Assembly (NCBI GenBank): GCA_964524835.1
Contig: CAZGEG010000003.1
Span: forward strand, 124,001-188,000
Reading direction: 5' to 3'
Length of the DNA: 64,000 nt
From: JACRCG01 sp964524835
GTDB taxonomy: Bacteria; Desulfobacterota; Desulfuromonadia; Geobacterales; Pseudopelobacteraceae
Part shown: positions 35,554-44,258 of the stretch, piece by piece
How positions within the stretch are numbered: position 1 is the first letter of the stretch
Layout of the letters: the number at the start of each line of letters is the position of its first letter
The notes under the pieces: generated by a model
Told to the model about the DNA's origin: nothing
Database searches by the model: none
Seen by the model: the letters and a program-made list of their open reading frames with translations, nothing else
Position numbers and translations under genes: made by a program

Positions 35554-36978
35554 GTGAGCAACCTGTTATTAATCACTGATGTGGCGCGGCTGCGAAAGAT
35601 TTTTGGCCGTCTGACCGATGACAAGAACATTCGTCTCCGTGTCGTTAACAACCTGGAGAAGGGTGGCGAAGAGATCGCTATCGAGAAGCCGGACGTGGTA
35701 TTTGTACAGACTCATTTATCCGGCCTTTCGGCGGATATTCTACTCATGCATCTGAAAAAACAGTTGGGACGCAAGCGATCTCGCTTTGTTCTGCTCGCTT
35801 CCCCCGGGCAGGTCAGCGATGCGATTCTGAAACCATATCAAGGTTGGCTCGACACTTCGGCAGAGGATAGTCAGCTGCTGCAAGATCTGCAGCAGCTTCT
35901 CGCAAATCTTCTGGACAAATCAAGGAAGGGCGTGGAACCTGCCGCACCGGAACCGGTTGCGACAGAAGTCCCCAAACCGCAACCTGTCAGCACTGCAGAA
36001 TCATCAGCCCTCCTCGGAACCGTTCCGGAAACGGAGGCCACTCCTCCTCGACAGGGGGATTCCTCTCTGCAGCTTCAGGTTGCCGCACCGGCCACCACCG
36101 GGGAGCCGTCACTGGAGGAGCAGGGGATCACGTACGCTCCCCGTCAGCGTTTAAAGGTCTATTCCGAATTCAACAGTTCCTTCGACCACGCGGTCAGCAG
36201 TACGTCAGAACCGGAAACACTCGAACAGGCGACTCCGCCCATCGAACATGACTGGCATGCCGAGAGCATCGACACCGTCGAGGAGAAACCGGTGCGATCA
36301 AAAAGGGGCACATTTCTGCTCTGGCTGGCACCGGTTGTCATCGCGGTCGTTGTTATTACGTACCTGCAACAGCAAAGGTCGGCAGTCTTACCGGCACCGA
36401 AGACTGCAAAAACAGCCCCGGCAACCGACGTAATACCTGCTCCTCAGGCGCCGCCTCCAGTCGCTCCGACGTCTGGTCCCGCCAAACTCCCGGCGGCAGC
36501 GGGAAACGCGCTTCCGTCAGTCCCCCAGGAGCAGGACCGGATGAGTGACAAGGCGGTGCTGAATGCCATCGCCGAGAACCGCGTTCCGAAGAGTCAGGCC
36601 CCGTCCGCATCTTCCGCAGCGCGCCCGACAACTCTGCCTGATTTTATTCCACGCTATGGCTACGACAAGCAGTTCAGCGCCTCCAACCCTGGCTGGGAAC
36701 GGTATAAGGGACAGGTCACCGAATTCAAGGTATTTCGCGAAGGACAGGCAATCAAAGCCATTCAGGTTATTGACCGGGGCGGGCAGGGTGTACCGGAATC
36801 ATTCATGAAAGGCGTGCTGCGGCAGGTGGCAAAAAACCCTGCCTTCAACACCGATTCTTCCGAAAAGAAGGAGGGGTACGAAATTCAGCGCGGCAGTATC
36901 GCGGAAAACATCAAGGTCGTGTATTACCGTGACGAGAAAGGCGGTAAGTTGCGGGCCTTTGTGCTGACATGGCAATAG
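35554..36978 (+). CDS. membrane protein with degenerate receiver domain and TonB-like layout
   Basis: 474 residues from GTG 35554 behind AAGGGGTAA. Residues 1-120 resemble a receiver (MSNLLLITDVARLRKIFGRL, EKPDVVFVQTHLSGLSADILL), but the acidic pocket and the phospho-acceptor Asp are absent (Gln takes its place), so it is a pseudo-receiver. A Pro/Glu-rich linker follows, then one membrane helix at about 251-268 (FLLWLAPVVIAVVVITYL), a Pro/Ala-rich periplasmic spacer, and a compact C-terminal domain from about 365 (PRYGYDKQFS..., VIDRGGQGVPESFMKGVLRQ). The topology recalls TonB, with a signalling domain on the cytoplasmic side. I do not recognise the family. Confidence 0.7.
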   Translation: MSNLLLITDVARLRKIFGRLTDDKNIRLRVVNNLEKGGEEIAIEKPDVVFVQTHLSGLSADILLMHLKKQLGRKRSRFVLLASPGQVSDAILKPYQGWLDTSAEDSQLLQDLQQLLANLLDKSRKGVEPAAPEPVATEVPKPQPVSTAESSALLGTVPETEATPPRQGDSSLQLQVAAPATTGEPSLEEQGITYAPRQRLKVYSEFNSSFDHAVSSTSEPETLEQATPPIEHDWHAESIDTVEEKPVRSKRGTFLLWLAPVVIAVVVITYLQQQRSAVLPAPKTAKTAPATDVIPAPQAPPPVAPTSGPAKLPAAAGNALPSVPQEQDRMSDKAVLNAIAENRVPKSQAPSASSAARPTTLPDFIPRYGYDKQFSASNPGWERYKGQVTEFKVFREGQAIKAIQVIDRGGQGVPESFMKGVLRQVAKNPAFNTDSSEKKEGYEIQRGSIAENIKVVYYRDEKGGKLRAFVLTWQ

Positions 36979-37049
36979 AATTCAGGCGGGCAGATAATGA
37001 ATACAGACATATTTGAGCCTCTGACCTTGGTGCTCTAAGAATAAAAAAA

Positions 37050-37077
37050 AGGGTTTTCAGCAGTTGCTGAAAACCCT
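37050..37077. terminator. bidirectional terminator between 35554 gene and tRNA-Leu
   Basis: Stem AGGGTTTTCAGC/GCTGAAAACCCT. An A run precedes it and TATCTTTT follows, so it can end both the plus-strand gene and the minus-strand tRNA. Confidence 0.8.
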
Positions 37078-37086
37078 TATCTTTTG

Positions 37087-37173
37087 TGGTGCCCGGGACT
37101 AGACTCGAACTAGCACACCCTTGCGAGCACAAGAACCTGAATCTTGCGTGTCTACCAATTCCACCACCCGGGC
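37087..37173 (-). tRNA. tRNA-Leu (anticodon CAG)
   Basis: 87 bases including encoded CCA. Acceptor GCCCGGG/CCCGGGC; class II long variable arm (GCTCGCAAGGGTGT); anticodon stem CAAGA/TCTTG with loop TTCAGGT, anticodon CAG for codon CTG; T loop TTCGAGT. Confidence 0.95.
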
Positions 37174-37253
37174 AAGTGAACTGACTTCTTATCATCTCCA
37201 TTTTTATATTGCAAGCAGAAAAAATCAAAGTCCCGCGGAAAAAACCTTAAAAC

Positions 37254-37281
37254 TTGACAACCGGACAGTCGTAATGATATC
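37254..37281 (+). promoter_or_regulatory. possible ndk promoter
   Basis: Consensus TTGACA at 37254-37259 and a weak -10 (GATATC, spacer 16), 42 bases before ndk. Confidence 0.45.
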
Positions 37282-37322
37282 AGAAGTGTTCACATTTTCA
37301 GATACCTATCGGAGGAATCATC

Positions 37323-37736
37323 ATGGAACGTACATTCGCAATCATCAAGCCGGATGCAGTTGAGCGCAAGCTGGCCGGTAAAATTCTGGCCAGAATCGAA
37401 GAAAAAGGTTTCACCATTGCCGGGATGAAAAAAATCCAGTTGACCAGGAAGCAGGCTGAGGGTTTCTACTACGTACACAGTGAGCGCCCTTTTTTCAACG
37501 ACCTGTGTGCTTTCATGTCCCGCAGCCCGGTGATCGTACTCTGCCTGGAAAAAGAGAATGCCATTGCCGACTGGCGCACCCTGATGGGCGCGACGAACCC
37601 GGCCAATGCAGAGCCTGGAACAATCCGCAAGGATTTTGCCGTCAACATCGAGGAGAATTCATCCCACGGTTCTGACGCCCCTGAAACCGCCGCTTTTGAA
37701 ATCCCATATTTCTTCAGCGCACTGGAACTGGTATAA
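37323..37736 (+). CDS. ndk: nucleoside diphosphate kinase
   Basis: 137 residues, the normal bacterial length. MERTFAIIKPDAVERKLAGKI at the start (Lys 12-type phosphate contact in IIKPDAV), GATNPANAEPGTIRKDF, and the active-site His in NSSHGSDAPETAAFEI (about 117), which carries the phosphate between nucleotides. GGAGGAATCATC precedes ATG 37323. It has its own promoter and terminator. Confidence 0.97.
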   Translation: MERTFAIIKPDAVERKLAGKILARIEEKGFTIAGMKKIQLTRKQAEGFYYVHSERPFFNDLCAFMSRSPVIVLCLEKENAIADWRTLMGATNPANAEPGTIRKDFAVNIEENSSHGSDAPETAAFEIPYFFSALELV

Positions 37737-37762
37737 CGGTACCCCGCATCTTATAGAACGCA

Positions 37763-37790
37763 AAAAGGCCCTGCTGGCGCAGGGCCTTTT
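37763..37790 (+). terminator. ndk terminator
   Basis: Stem AAAAGGCCCTG/CAGGGCCTTTT followed by CTATTT. Also placed to end the converging cobA-hemD operon. Confidence 0.85.
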
Positions 37791-37818
37791 CTATTTCTAG
37801 ATACGGGAGAACCCGGAT

Positions 37819-39336
37819 TCAGCCGAAATGGGCTTCGAGAGCATCCACAAGGGCGTCCAGAGTGTACGACTCCGGTTCGATATCAACCTTCAGTCCCAGA
37901 TCACGACAGCTTTTTGAAGTGATCGGCCCGATTGAGGCTACAACCACCCCTTTCAGCATATCCAGCATCATTTCTTCTCCCAGCATCGCTGCCAGATTTT
38001 GAACCGTTGAAGACGACGTGAATGTAATGCAGTCCACCGAGCGCTTCTCCAGAGCAAAGAGCGTCTCCGGTGGAAGCCGTTCCGGGAATAGATTGCGATA
38101 CGCGACCGGACTGTCCACATGCGCCCCCATCCGTTTCAGCTCGCGCTGAATTACGTCCCGCGCCTTGTCGGCACGGGGGAAAAGCACCCGGCTCCCCTGC
38201 ATATCCAGGCGGGAGAATTCTTCGACCACACCTTCGGCTTTATAGTCGGTCGGTACCAGATCCGGCTTTATGCCAAAGGAGCGGATCTCCTCAGCCGTCC
38301 TCGGACCGACTGCACATACCCTGCACCCTGCCAAGGCCCTGGTATCAAGTCCCAGCGTATCCAGCCTCTGGAAAAAGTAGCGCACCGCATTGCCTGATGT
38401 CAGCACCACCCAGTCGTACCCGGACAATTCACGGATAGCCAGATCGAGCAACTGCCAGCTTTCCGGCCCCACAAGACGGATGGTGGGACATTCCAGCACC
38501 GTTGCACCGCGTGCCGCGAGTTTGGCGGAAAACTCACCCGCCTGTTCGGCGGCACGGGTGACAACAATCTTTTTTCCGCAGAGCGGACGCCTGTCAAACC
38601 ACTGCAGCTTCTCCCGCAGCCCGACTACTTCGCCGACAATGGTAACCGCCGGCGGCTTGAAACCGCACTCTTCGGCACGGTCTGCAATATCGGCCAGCGT
38701 GCCGACCAGCACCTGCTGGCAGGGGGTCGTGGCCCAGCGGACCAGGGCAACCGGGGTACCAGGCGGCCGGCCATGCTCCAGCATGCGCTGCATGTTGCGC
38801 CGCAGGGTGGTAACCCCCATGTAAAACACAACCGTACCGCTCCCTAGCGACAGCCGGTCCCAGTCGATACATGATTCATCCTTATCCTTCCCTTCCTGGC
38901 CGGTAACGAACGCAACCGAAGCGGTTATATCCCGATGGGTCAACGGAATTCCGGCATACGCCGCTGCCCCGACAGCAGCAGTGACGCCGGGAACGACCTC
39001 AAACGGGATGCCGGCCTCTCGCAGCGCTTCGCATTCTTCACCACCGCGGCCAAACACATACGGGTCACCCCCCTTCAAACGCACAACGACCTTTCCGGCC
39101 GCCGCCTTTGCAACAAGCAGGCTGTTTATTTCGTCCTGTCCCTGATTGTGGCGACCTCCGATCTTGCCGGCATAAATGCGCTCGGCACTCTCGGGAGCGT
39201 GGCACAGGAGCTGCTCGTTCGCCAGATAGTCATAGACTACCACCTCGGCCCTCTGCAAACATTCCACGCCGCGCAGCGTAATCAGGGACGGGTCACCGGG
39301 GCCGGCGCCCACCAGATATACGGTTCCGTTACTCAC
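37819..39336 (-). CDS. cobA-hemD: fused uroporphyrinogen-III C-methyltransferase/uroporphyrinogen-III synthase
   Basis: 505 residues in two parts. Residues 1-240 are the SAM-dependent CobA/SUMT domain: VYLVGAGPGDPSLITLRG, VVRLKGGDPYVFGRGGEE, VVPGVTAAVGAAAYAGIPLTHR and VALVRWATTPCQQ. Residues 250-505 are HemD: GKKIVVTRAAEQAGEFSAKL, DWVVLTSGNAVRYFFQRL, CAVGPRTAEEI, DCITFTSSSTVQNL and VVASIGPITSKSCRDLGLKV. HemD closes hydroxymethylbilane to uroporphyrinogen III and CobA methylates it to precorrin-2, so the protein stands at the branch to heme, siroheme and cobalamin. Fusions of this kind occur in Firmicutes and deltaproteobacteria. It overlaps hemC by eight bases. Confidence 0.96.
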   Translation of the reverse strand: MSNGTVYLVGAGPGDPSLITLRGVECLQRAEVVVYDYLANEQLLCHAPESAERIYAGKIGGRHNQGQDEINSLLVAKAAAGKVVVRLKGGDPYVFGRGGEECEALREAGIPFEVVPGVTAAVGAAAYAGIPLTHRDITASVAFVTGQEGKDKDESCIDWDRLSLGSGTVVFYMGVTTLRRNMQRMLEHGRPPGTPVALVRWATTPCQQVLVGTLADIADRAEECGFKPPAVTIVGEVVGLREKLQWFDRRPLCGKKIVVTRAAEQAGEFSAKLAARGATVLECPTIRLVGPESWQLLDLAIRELSGYDWVVLTSGNAVRYFFQRLDTLGLDTRALAGCRVCAVGPRTAEEIRSFGIKPDLVPTDYKAEGVVEEFSRLDMQGSRVLFPRADKARDVIQRELKRMGAHVDSPVAYRNLFPERLPPETLFALEKRSVDCITFTSSSTVQNLAAMLGEEMMLDMLKGVVVASIGPITSKSCRDLGLKVDIEPESYTLDALVDALEAHFG

Positions 39337-40267
39337 CTATCGACCTCTGATACACCTCTTCCAGGATCGCTTTACCACCTTCGGCCAACAACTGGTCCGC
39401 GAGGCGGATACCAAGCTGCAGGCATTCGGCCACCGGGCCGCTGATTTCGCCGCGGACGGAGCGCTGACCGTCAACTGCAGCGATGAAACCGACCAGCCGC
39501 AACCGGCCGTTGCTGACCGTTCCATGGGCGGCAATCGGCACCTGGCAGCCCCCCTCGCAGCGTTTGAGCAGGGCGCGTTCGGCCCGGACTGCGTAGCTGG
39601 TGTCGGCATGATTGAAGAACGCTATCGTCTCGGTTATGACCGGGTCGGCCAGACGACACTCGATCCCCAGGGCACCCTGGCCGATGGCCGGAATGGAAAG
39701 ATCGACGTCCAGATATTCCCCGACGCTGTCGGTGAACCCGAGACGCTTGAGACCGGCAGCAGCCAGGATGACGGCGTCCAGATTGTCCTCGGTAAGTTTC
39801 CTGATGCGAGTCTCTACGTTGCCGCGGATGATGACCATCTGCAGGTCGGGGCGTACTTTCAGGAGCTGGGCCTGGCGGCGCAGGGCGCTGGTGCCGATGC
39901 GTGCTCCCTGCGGCAGATCCGCAAATTTAACATTCCGTGAGATCACTGCATCACGGGGGTCTTCGCGCTCCGTGATGCAGTGCAGCCCCAATCCTTCCGG
40001 AAAGTCAGTCGGAACGTCCTTCATGCTGTGTACGGCAATGTCTATCTCATCACGCAGCATGGCCTCTTCGATCTCCTTGACGAACAGCCCTTTGCCTCCA
40101 ACCTGCGCCAGAGGGACATCCAGGATTTTGTCACCAATGGTCTTGATTTTGGTCAGCGTGACTTCCATGCCCGGATAGCGCTTCTCAAGTTCAGACTTGA
40201 CCCAGTTGGCCTGCCAGAGGGCCAGCTGGCTGGCACGGGTTCCGATACGTAACTTCTTGGGGTGCAT
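39329..40267 (-). CDS. hemC: porphobilinogen deaminase
   Basis: 312 residues from ATG 40267, chosen because GGAGAACAAT lies just upstream; ATG 40279 would place the site inside the gene. Family marks: RIGTRASQLALWQANWVKSEL, VHSMKDVPTDFPEGL with the catalytic Asp, GTSALRRQAQLL for substrate Arg contacts, and the dipyrromethane cofactor Cys in LKRCEGGCQVPIAAH (about 240). It joins four porphobilinogens into hydroxymethylbilane, handed to the HemD part encoded next. Confidence 0.97.
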   Translation of the reverse strand: MHPKKLRIGTRASQLALWQANWVKSELEKRYPGMEVTLTKIKTIGDKILDVPLAQVGGKGLFVKEIEEAMLRDEIDIAVHSMKDVPTDFPEGLGLHCITEREDPRDAVISRNVKFADLPQGARIGTSALRRQAQLLKVRPDLQMVIIRGNVETRIRKLTEDNLDAVILAAAGLKRLGFTDSVGEYLDVDLSIPAIGQGALGIECRLADPVITETIAFFNHADTSYAVRAERALLKRCEGGCQVPIAAHGTVSNGRLRLVGFIAAVDGQRSVRGEISGPVAECLQLGIRLADQLLAEGGKAILEEVYQRSIGE

Positions 40268-40314
40268 ATTGTTCTCCATTTCTTGTCTTTATATTTATTT
40301 TGAAAGCTTATTCC

Positions 40315-41007
40315 TTACACAACTACCGGCAGGCGCTCCGCAAGCCTGATTTCCTCCGGAGTCACCAGCGCCCGGTATGCCAGAGCCTCCACGCCGTTTT
40401 CCAACGCCTGCCTGAGAAGACGTCCGTACTCCGGATCTATCATGTCCGCAGGGGATACCGAGTCGCCGTCGCCGCGCTGGACGGTATAGAATATTACGCC
40501 ACGGTCCCCTTCTCTCACCACCCGCATCAATTCCCGCAGGTGTTTCTGCCCCCGGATTGTAACGGCATCAGGAAACAGGCCCCGGCCGTTTTCCACCAGC
40601 GTGACGTTTTTAACCTCAACGAAACAGCGGCCGGTCGTTCCTTCCAGCAGCAGGTCAATACGGCTGTGCTCCCCATAGGGCACTTCGGGTCGGATAGTCG
40701 CATACCCCTGCAGTTCTGCCACCGTGCCGTTCTCGATCGCCTCCCGCGTCAGACGGTTGGGCAGCCCGGTATTGATGCCTGCCCAGAAACCGTCTGCCTG
40801 CACCAGTTCCCATCCGAAAGGATATTTTCTTTCCGGGTTGCCGCTTCTGGATAGGAAAACACGGCTGCCGGGGGTCGCACATCCTTTCATGCTGCCTGAA
40901 TTCGGACAATGAACGGTGACGACATCACCCCCCTCAAGCATCACATCCGCCAGAAAACGTTTGTAGCGTTTGATCAGGGTACCGGCAACCAGCGGCGGCA
41001 GGCGCAC
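40315..41007 (-). CDS. sfsA: SfsA family DNA/RNA nuclease-like protein
   Basis: 230 residues from GTG 41007, which overlaps the hemA stop by one base (TAGTG). The family is clear from TLIKRYKRFLADVMLEGGDVVTVHCPNSGSMKGC at the start and from the nuclease-like core EHSRIDLLLEG...CFVEVKNVTLVENGRGLFPDAVT...RGQKHLREL. SfsA was first described as a sugar fermentation regulator in E. coli and has a PD-(D/E)xK-like core. Its place between hemA and hemC is unusual functionally and may be only operon hitch-hiking. Confidence 0.92.
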   Translation of the reverse strand: MRLPPLVAGTLIKRYKRFLADVMLEGGDVVTVHCPNSGSMKGCATPGSRVFLSRSGNPERKYPFGWELVQADGFWAGINTGLPNRLTREAIENGTVAELQGYATIRPEVPYGEHSRIDLLLEGTTGRCFVEVKNVTLVENGRGLFPDAVTIRGQKHLRELMRVVREGDRGVIFYTVQRGDGDSVSPADMIDPEYGRLLRQALENGVEALAYRALVTPEEIRLAERLPVVV

Positions 41008-42308
41008 TACTCTTCCAGCTCCAGCTCTTCATCGTCCCGATGGAGTGCTTCCAGTTCGAACAGTTGTCGCAGGGCGTCGACGTACAGATCGACCCGCCCA
41101 CCCTGACCGGCCTGCTTGAGCACGTTCGTGGGGGCGTGGAGCAGCTTGTTCATCATCGCAACCGTAAGCGACTCCAGCCGCCTCTCTGCATCGGGGGGCA
41201 GTTCCTTCCACCCGGCGATGGTCTTGTCAAGTTCTGCTCTGCGGATCTCGTCAAAGCGGGTGCGCAGTGCGACGATAGTTGGAGTCACCTCCAGCGTTGA
41301 AAGCCATTTGTGAAACTGGCCTATCTCCTGGTCGATAATCTCCTCGGCTTTTTCAGCCTCCAGGCTCCGCTGGGCAAGATTGGCCTGAACGATCTCCTGC
41401 AGATGGTCGACGGTAAAGAGATAGGCGTTCTCGACCTCATCGACCTTGGGATCGATATCGCGCGGCACGGCGATATCGATGAAGAAAATCGGCTTGAATC
41501 TGCGACGCTTGATGACCTCTTCGGCATCTTTCGGTCCGATGATGCAGTGCGGGGCACCGGTGGAGGAAAGGACTATATCGGCCCGGTGGAGGTGTTCCAG
41601 GAACGACTCGAATCGAACAGCCTCGCCGCCGAATTCCTCCGCAAGCCGCTCTGCCCGTTCAAAGGTGCGGTTTGTGACCATTACCCCCTTCGCGCCGCTG
41701 TTGAGAAAATGCTTGGCTGCCAGCTCACACATCTCACCGGCACCTACCAGCATGACGGTCTTGTCGGAGAGGTCGCCCAGAATTTTCTTGGCCAGCTCTA
41801 CAGCTGCAAAAGCCACGGAAACCGCTGAAGAGGCGATCTTGGTTTCAGTGCGCACCCGCTTGGCAACCGAGAAAGCCTTGTGAAGAAACCGGTTGAGGAT
41901 AATTCCCGAAGATTTGAATTCAGCGGCATATCCGTAGGAGGTTTTGATCTGCCCCAGGATCTGGGGTTCACCGACGATCATCGAATCCAGGCTGGAAGCC
42001 ACCCGGAATACGTGGCGGATGGCGGCCTCGGCATGAAAACTGTACAGGTGCGATTCGAGCGTTTCAAACGGCAGGTGGTGATACTCAGCCATAAACCGTT
42101 TTATCCTGGCGATGCCGCCGGCAATATCGCGGGTAGTGGCATAAATTTCAACCCGGTTGCAGGTTGAAACAATAACCCCCTCAATAATGCCTTCAAGCCG
42201 GATCAATTCACCCAGCGGCTTTTCAATCAGGTTGGGAGAAAAAGCCACCTTTTCACGGATTTCAACTGTAGCAGTTTTGTGAGAGAGGCCGACAACGATG
42301 ATATTCAT
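41007..42308 (-). CDS. hemA: glutamyl-tRNA reductase
   Basis: 433 residues from ATG 42308 (the TTG one codon earlier is an alternative). N-terminal MNIIVVGLSHKTATVEIREK; active-site Cys in VIVSTCNRVEIYA (about 50); the NADPH-binding domain with VMLVGAGEMCELAAKHFL and VTNRTFERAERLAEEFGG; ADIVLSSTGAPHCIIG; and the C-terminal dimerisation helices. It reduces Glu-tRNA to glutamate-1-semialdehyde, the first committed step of the C5 heme pathway. The N-terminal heme-regulation Lys pair of enterobacterial HemA is not evident. Confidence 0.97.
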   Translation of the reverse strand: MNIIVVGLSHKTATVEIREKVAFSPNLIEKPLGELIRLEGIIEGVIVSTCNRVEIYATTRDIAGGIARIKRFMAEYHHLPFETLESHLYSFHAEAAIRHVFRVASSLDSMIVGEPQILGQIKTSYGYAAEFKSSGIILNRFLHKAFSVAKRVRTETKIASSAVSVAFAAVELAKKILGDLSDKTVMLVGAGEMCELAAKHFLNSGAKGVMVTNRTFERAERLAEEFGGEAVRFESFLEHLHRADIVLSSTGAPHCIIGPKDAEEVIKRRRFKPIFFIDIAVPRDIDPKVDEVENAYLFTVDHLQEIVQANLAQRSLEAEKAEEIIDQEIGQFHKWLSTLEVTPTIVALRTRFDEIRRAELDKTIAGWKELPPDAERRLESLTVAMMNKLLHAPTNVLKQAGQGGRVDLYVDALRQLFELEALHRDDEELELEE

Positions 42309-42385
42309 CAATGATTCCGTTTCACTGTTTCAAATATTGATCTTAGAGACGTAACATGCAACGTCTCTGCTAAATTGGTACGTCC

Positions 42386-43186
42386 CTACCAGATGATGCT
42401 GTGCTTCATACCAAAAAACGTAAATAATACAACAATGAAGCCGAGTATTGAGAGAATTGCAGCCCGCTTCCCGCGCCAGCCGACGGTAAGTCGACCATGC
42501 AGGAGCGCCGCATAGATAAACCAGATAATCATCGACCAGGTCTGTTTGCGGTCCCATACCCAGTAGCTCCCCATGGCCTTTTCGGACCAGATGGAGCCGG
42601 ATATGATCGCGATTGTCAACAGCGGGAAACCGACTGTCAGGCAGCGATAGCTGATATCGTCCATCGTTTCGAGAGAGGGGAGTTTCTGGAAAAGCGCGCC
42701 GAGGCGCTTTGTCTTGAGGAAATAGCGCTGGATGAGATACATGACGGCAACACCGGCGGCTATGGTGAAGCAGGCGTAACTCGCAAAAGCCAGCAAGGCG
42801 TGAATCCAGAACCAGTTACTCTGCAAGATGGGAGGAAGCTGGCGAACTTCCGCATGCAGGGAACTTGAGGCAACCAGCATCATCAGTGCGACAGGGATAA
42901 CAAAAGAGCCAAGCGTCGTGACTTTGTATCTCCGCTCGAAAAAAATAAAGCCGCCGACGATGGAGAGGCTGAAGAACGACAACGATTCCTGCATGTTGGT
43001 GAGCGGCAGGTATTTCATTTTGCTGGCAAGATGGATTGTCGAAAGAAGGTGTGCGGTGAAGCCGGCAGCCAGTATCAGGCCGGCCCAGCGTGTCAGCTGT
43101 GCTGACGTTCGCAGCAGACAGGCAAGATATGCTGCGGTTGCACAGCCATATAAAGCCACCGTCAGAAAGAAAAAAAAGTGTGTCAT
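42386..43186 (-). CDS. cytochrome c assembly membrane protein (CcsA/HemX type)
   Basis: 266 residues with eight predicted membrane segments. The conserved CcsA core appears as GSYWVWDRKQTWSMIIWFIYAALLHGRL near the C-terminus, with heme-ligand-type His in WIHALLAFASYACF and at the end (GMKHSIIW). In heme gene clusters this branch is called HemX and was proposed to influence HemA levels or heme delivery for cytochrome c maturation. Its start overlaps the precorrin-2 dehydrogenase stop (ATGA). A c-type-cytochrome-rich lifestyle would fit. No ccsB/resB is adjacent. Confidence 0.88.
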   Translation of the reverse strand: MTHFFFFLTVALYGCATAAYLACLLRTSAQLTRWAGLILAAGFTAHLLSTIHLASKMKYLPLTNMQESLSFFSLSIVGGFIFFERRYKVTTLGSFVIPVALMMLVASSSLHAEVRQLPPILQSNWFWIHALLAFASYACFTIAAGVAVMYLIQRYFLKTKRLGALFQKLPSLETMDDISYRCLTVGFPLLTIAIISGSIWSEKAMGSYWVWDRKQTWSMIIWFIYAALLHGRLTVGWRGKRAAILSILGFIVVLFTFFGMKHSIIW

Positions 43187-43779
43187 GGCGATGGTTCCTT
43201 GCGTTCAGTAGACTCGGCGAGCAAGCGCTTGGCAAGCGAGCGTAAAACCTTGGTATTGTAAGTGCTGGAACTCCCGTTCGTCAACAGCTTTTCTCGTTCT
43301 TTGGCCAGCTTGAGGAGGATTGTGCCGTATTCATTGCCGATCAGTTCAGCAATGTGATTGCGCACATCAACGGCAAATGTCGGACACCGGCCTCCTGTTG
43401 AAACCGCTATTTCAAGATTGCCACGCTGCAGGAGCGCCGGAAAAATGCAGTCCCCCGTATCCGGATTATCGGCGACGGCAACAAGGATACCCCGTTCCCG
43501 TGCATCGCGGCACACCTGCCCGTTTACCTGAGCATTGTCGGTGGCAGCGACCGCCAGAAAAGCCCCGTCAAGATCAGAAACCGAGTAGTTGCCGACCCGT
43601 GCGGTGACCTCGCCCGAATCTCTCAGGGCCGCAATTTCAGGACGGATTGCCTGGGCCACCACCCTGACGGAGGCACCAGCGGCCAGAAGGGAACGGAGCT
43701 TTCGCAAAGCAACGGTACTGCCGCCGACGATGACCGCCAGCTTGCCCCGCATCCGTATGTTCAGTGCCAGCGTGGACAT
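43183..43779 (-). CDS. precorrin-2 dehydrogenase / siroheme synthase N-terminal domain
   Basis: 198 residues from ATG 43779, behind GGAGGAG. The longer frame to 43884 lacks such a site. NAD-binding Rossmann start LAVIVGGSTVALRKLRSLLAAGASVRVVA, then DLDGAFLAVAATDNAQVNGQV, ILVAVADNPDTGDCIFPALLQRGNLEIAVSTGGRCPTFA, with the catalytic-type Asp in the NPDTGDCIFPA segment. It oxidises precorrin-2 to sirohydrochlorin and is the stand-alone equivalent of the CysG N-terminal part; the methyltransferase half is in the cobA-hemD gene at the other end of this operon. First gene of the operon. Confidence 0.93.
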   Translation of the reverse strand: MSTLALNIRMRGKLAVIVGGSTVALRKLRSLLAAGASVRVVAQAIRPEIAALRDSGEVTARVGNYSVSDLDGAFLAVAATDNAQVNGQVCRDARERGILVAVADNPDTGDCIFPALLQRGNLEIAVSTGGRCPTFAVDVRNHIAELIGNEYGTILLKLAKEREKLLTNGSSSTYNTKVLRSLAKRLLAESTERKEPSP

Positions 43780-43923
43780 ATCCGCTCCTCCATGAGCCGC
43801 CATCATACTCCCCTTGTGCTTCCAATTCAACGATAAGCCGCCCGCCGAGTTTGCTCTTGATTTTTTCACTGTCTCGTATATCATCCGATCACAGATATTT
43901 ATGCACTCAAAGGAGAATTACTG

Positions 43924-44253
43924 ATGGCTAGTGAAAACGTTCGCGCCTTTACCGATGCAAATTTCGACAGTGAGGTATTGCAGTCCGACGTGCCGGTACT
44001 CGTTGATTTCTGGGCTACGTGGTGCGCGCCCTGCAAGGCGATTGCACCTCTTATTGATACCGTTGCCGATGAATATGCCGGAAAAGTCAAAGTGGGCAAG
44101 GTTAATGTCGATGAAAGCCAGGCCACTCCGGCCAAATACGGTGTCCGCGGCATCCCGACCATAATTTTGTTCAAAAATGGGGCCGTCATCGAACAGGTTG
44201 TCGGAGCGGTACCGAAATCACAGCTTGATGCACTCATCGCCAAAGCGCTCTAG
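43924..44253 (+). CDS. trxA: thioredoxin
   Basis: 109 residues, normal thioredoxin length, cytosolic. Active site WATWCAPCKAIAPL with CAPC instead of CGPC; the cis-Pro loop is GIPTIILFKNG. It transcribes away from the heme operon and is followed five bases later by a TlpA-like gene. Confidence 0.95.
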   Translation: MASENVRAFTDANFDSEVLQSDVPVLVDFWATWCAPCKAIAPLIDTVADEYAGKVKVGKVNVDESQATPAKYGVRGIPTIILFKNGAVIEQVVGAVPKSQLDALIAKAL

Positions 44254-44258
44254 GGTTA

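Noticed and set aside
43857..43882. TTGATT/TATATC as trxA promoter
   Set aside because: The spacer is only 14 bases, too short for a convincing sigma70 promoter.
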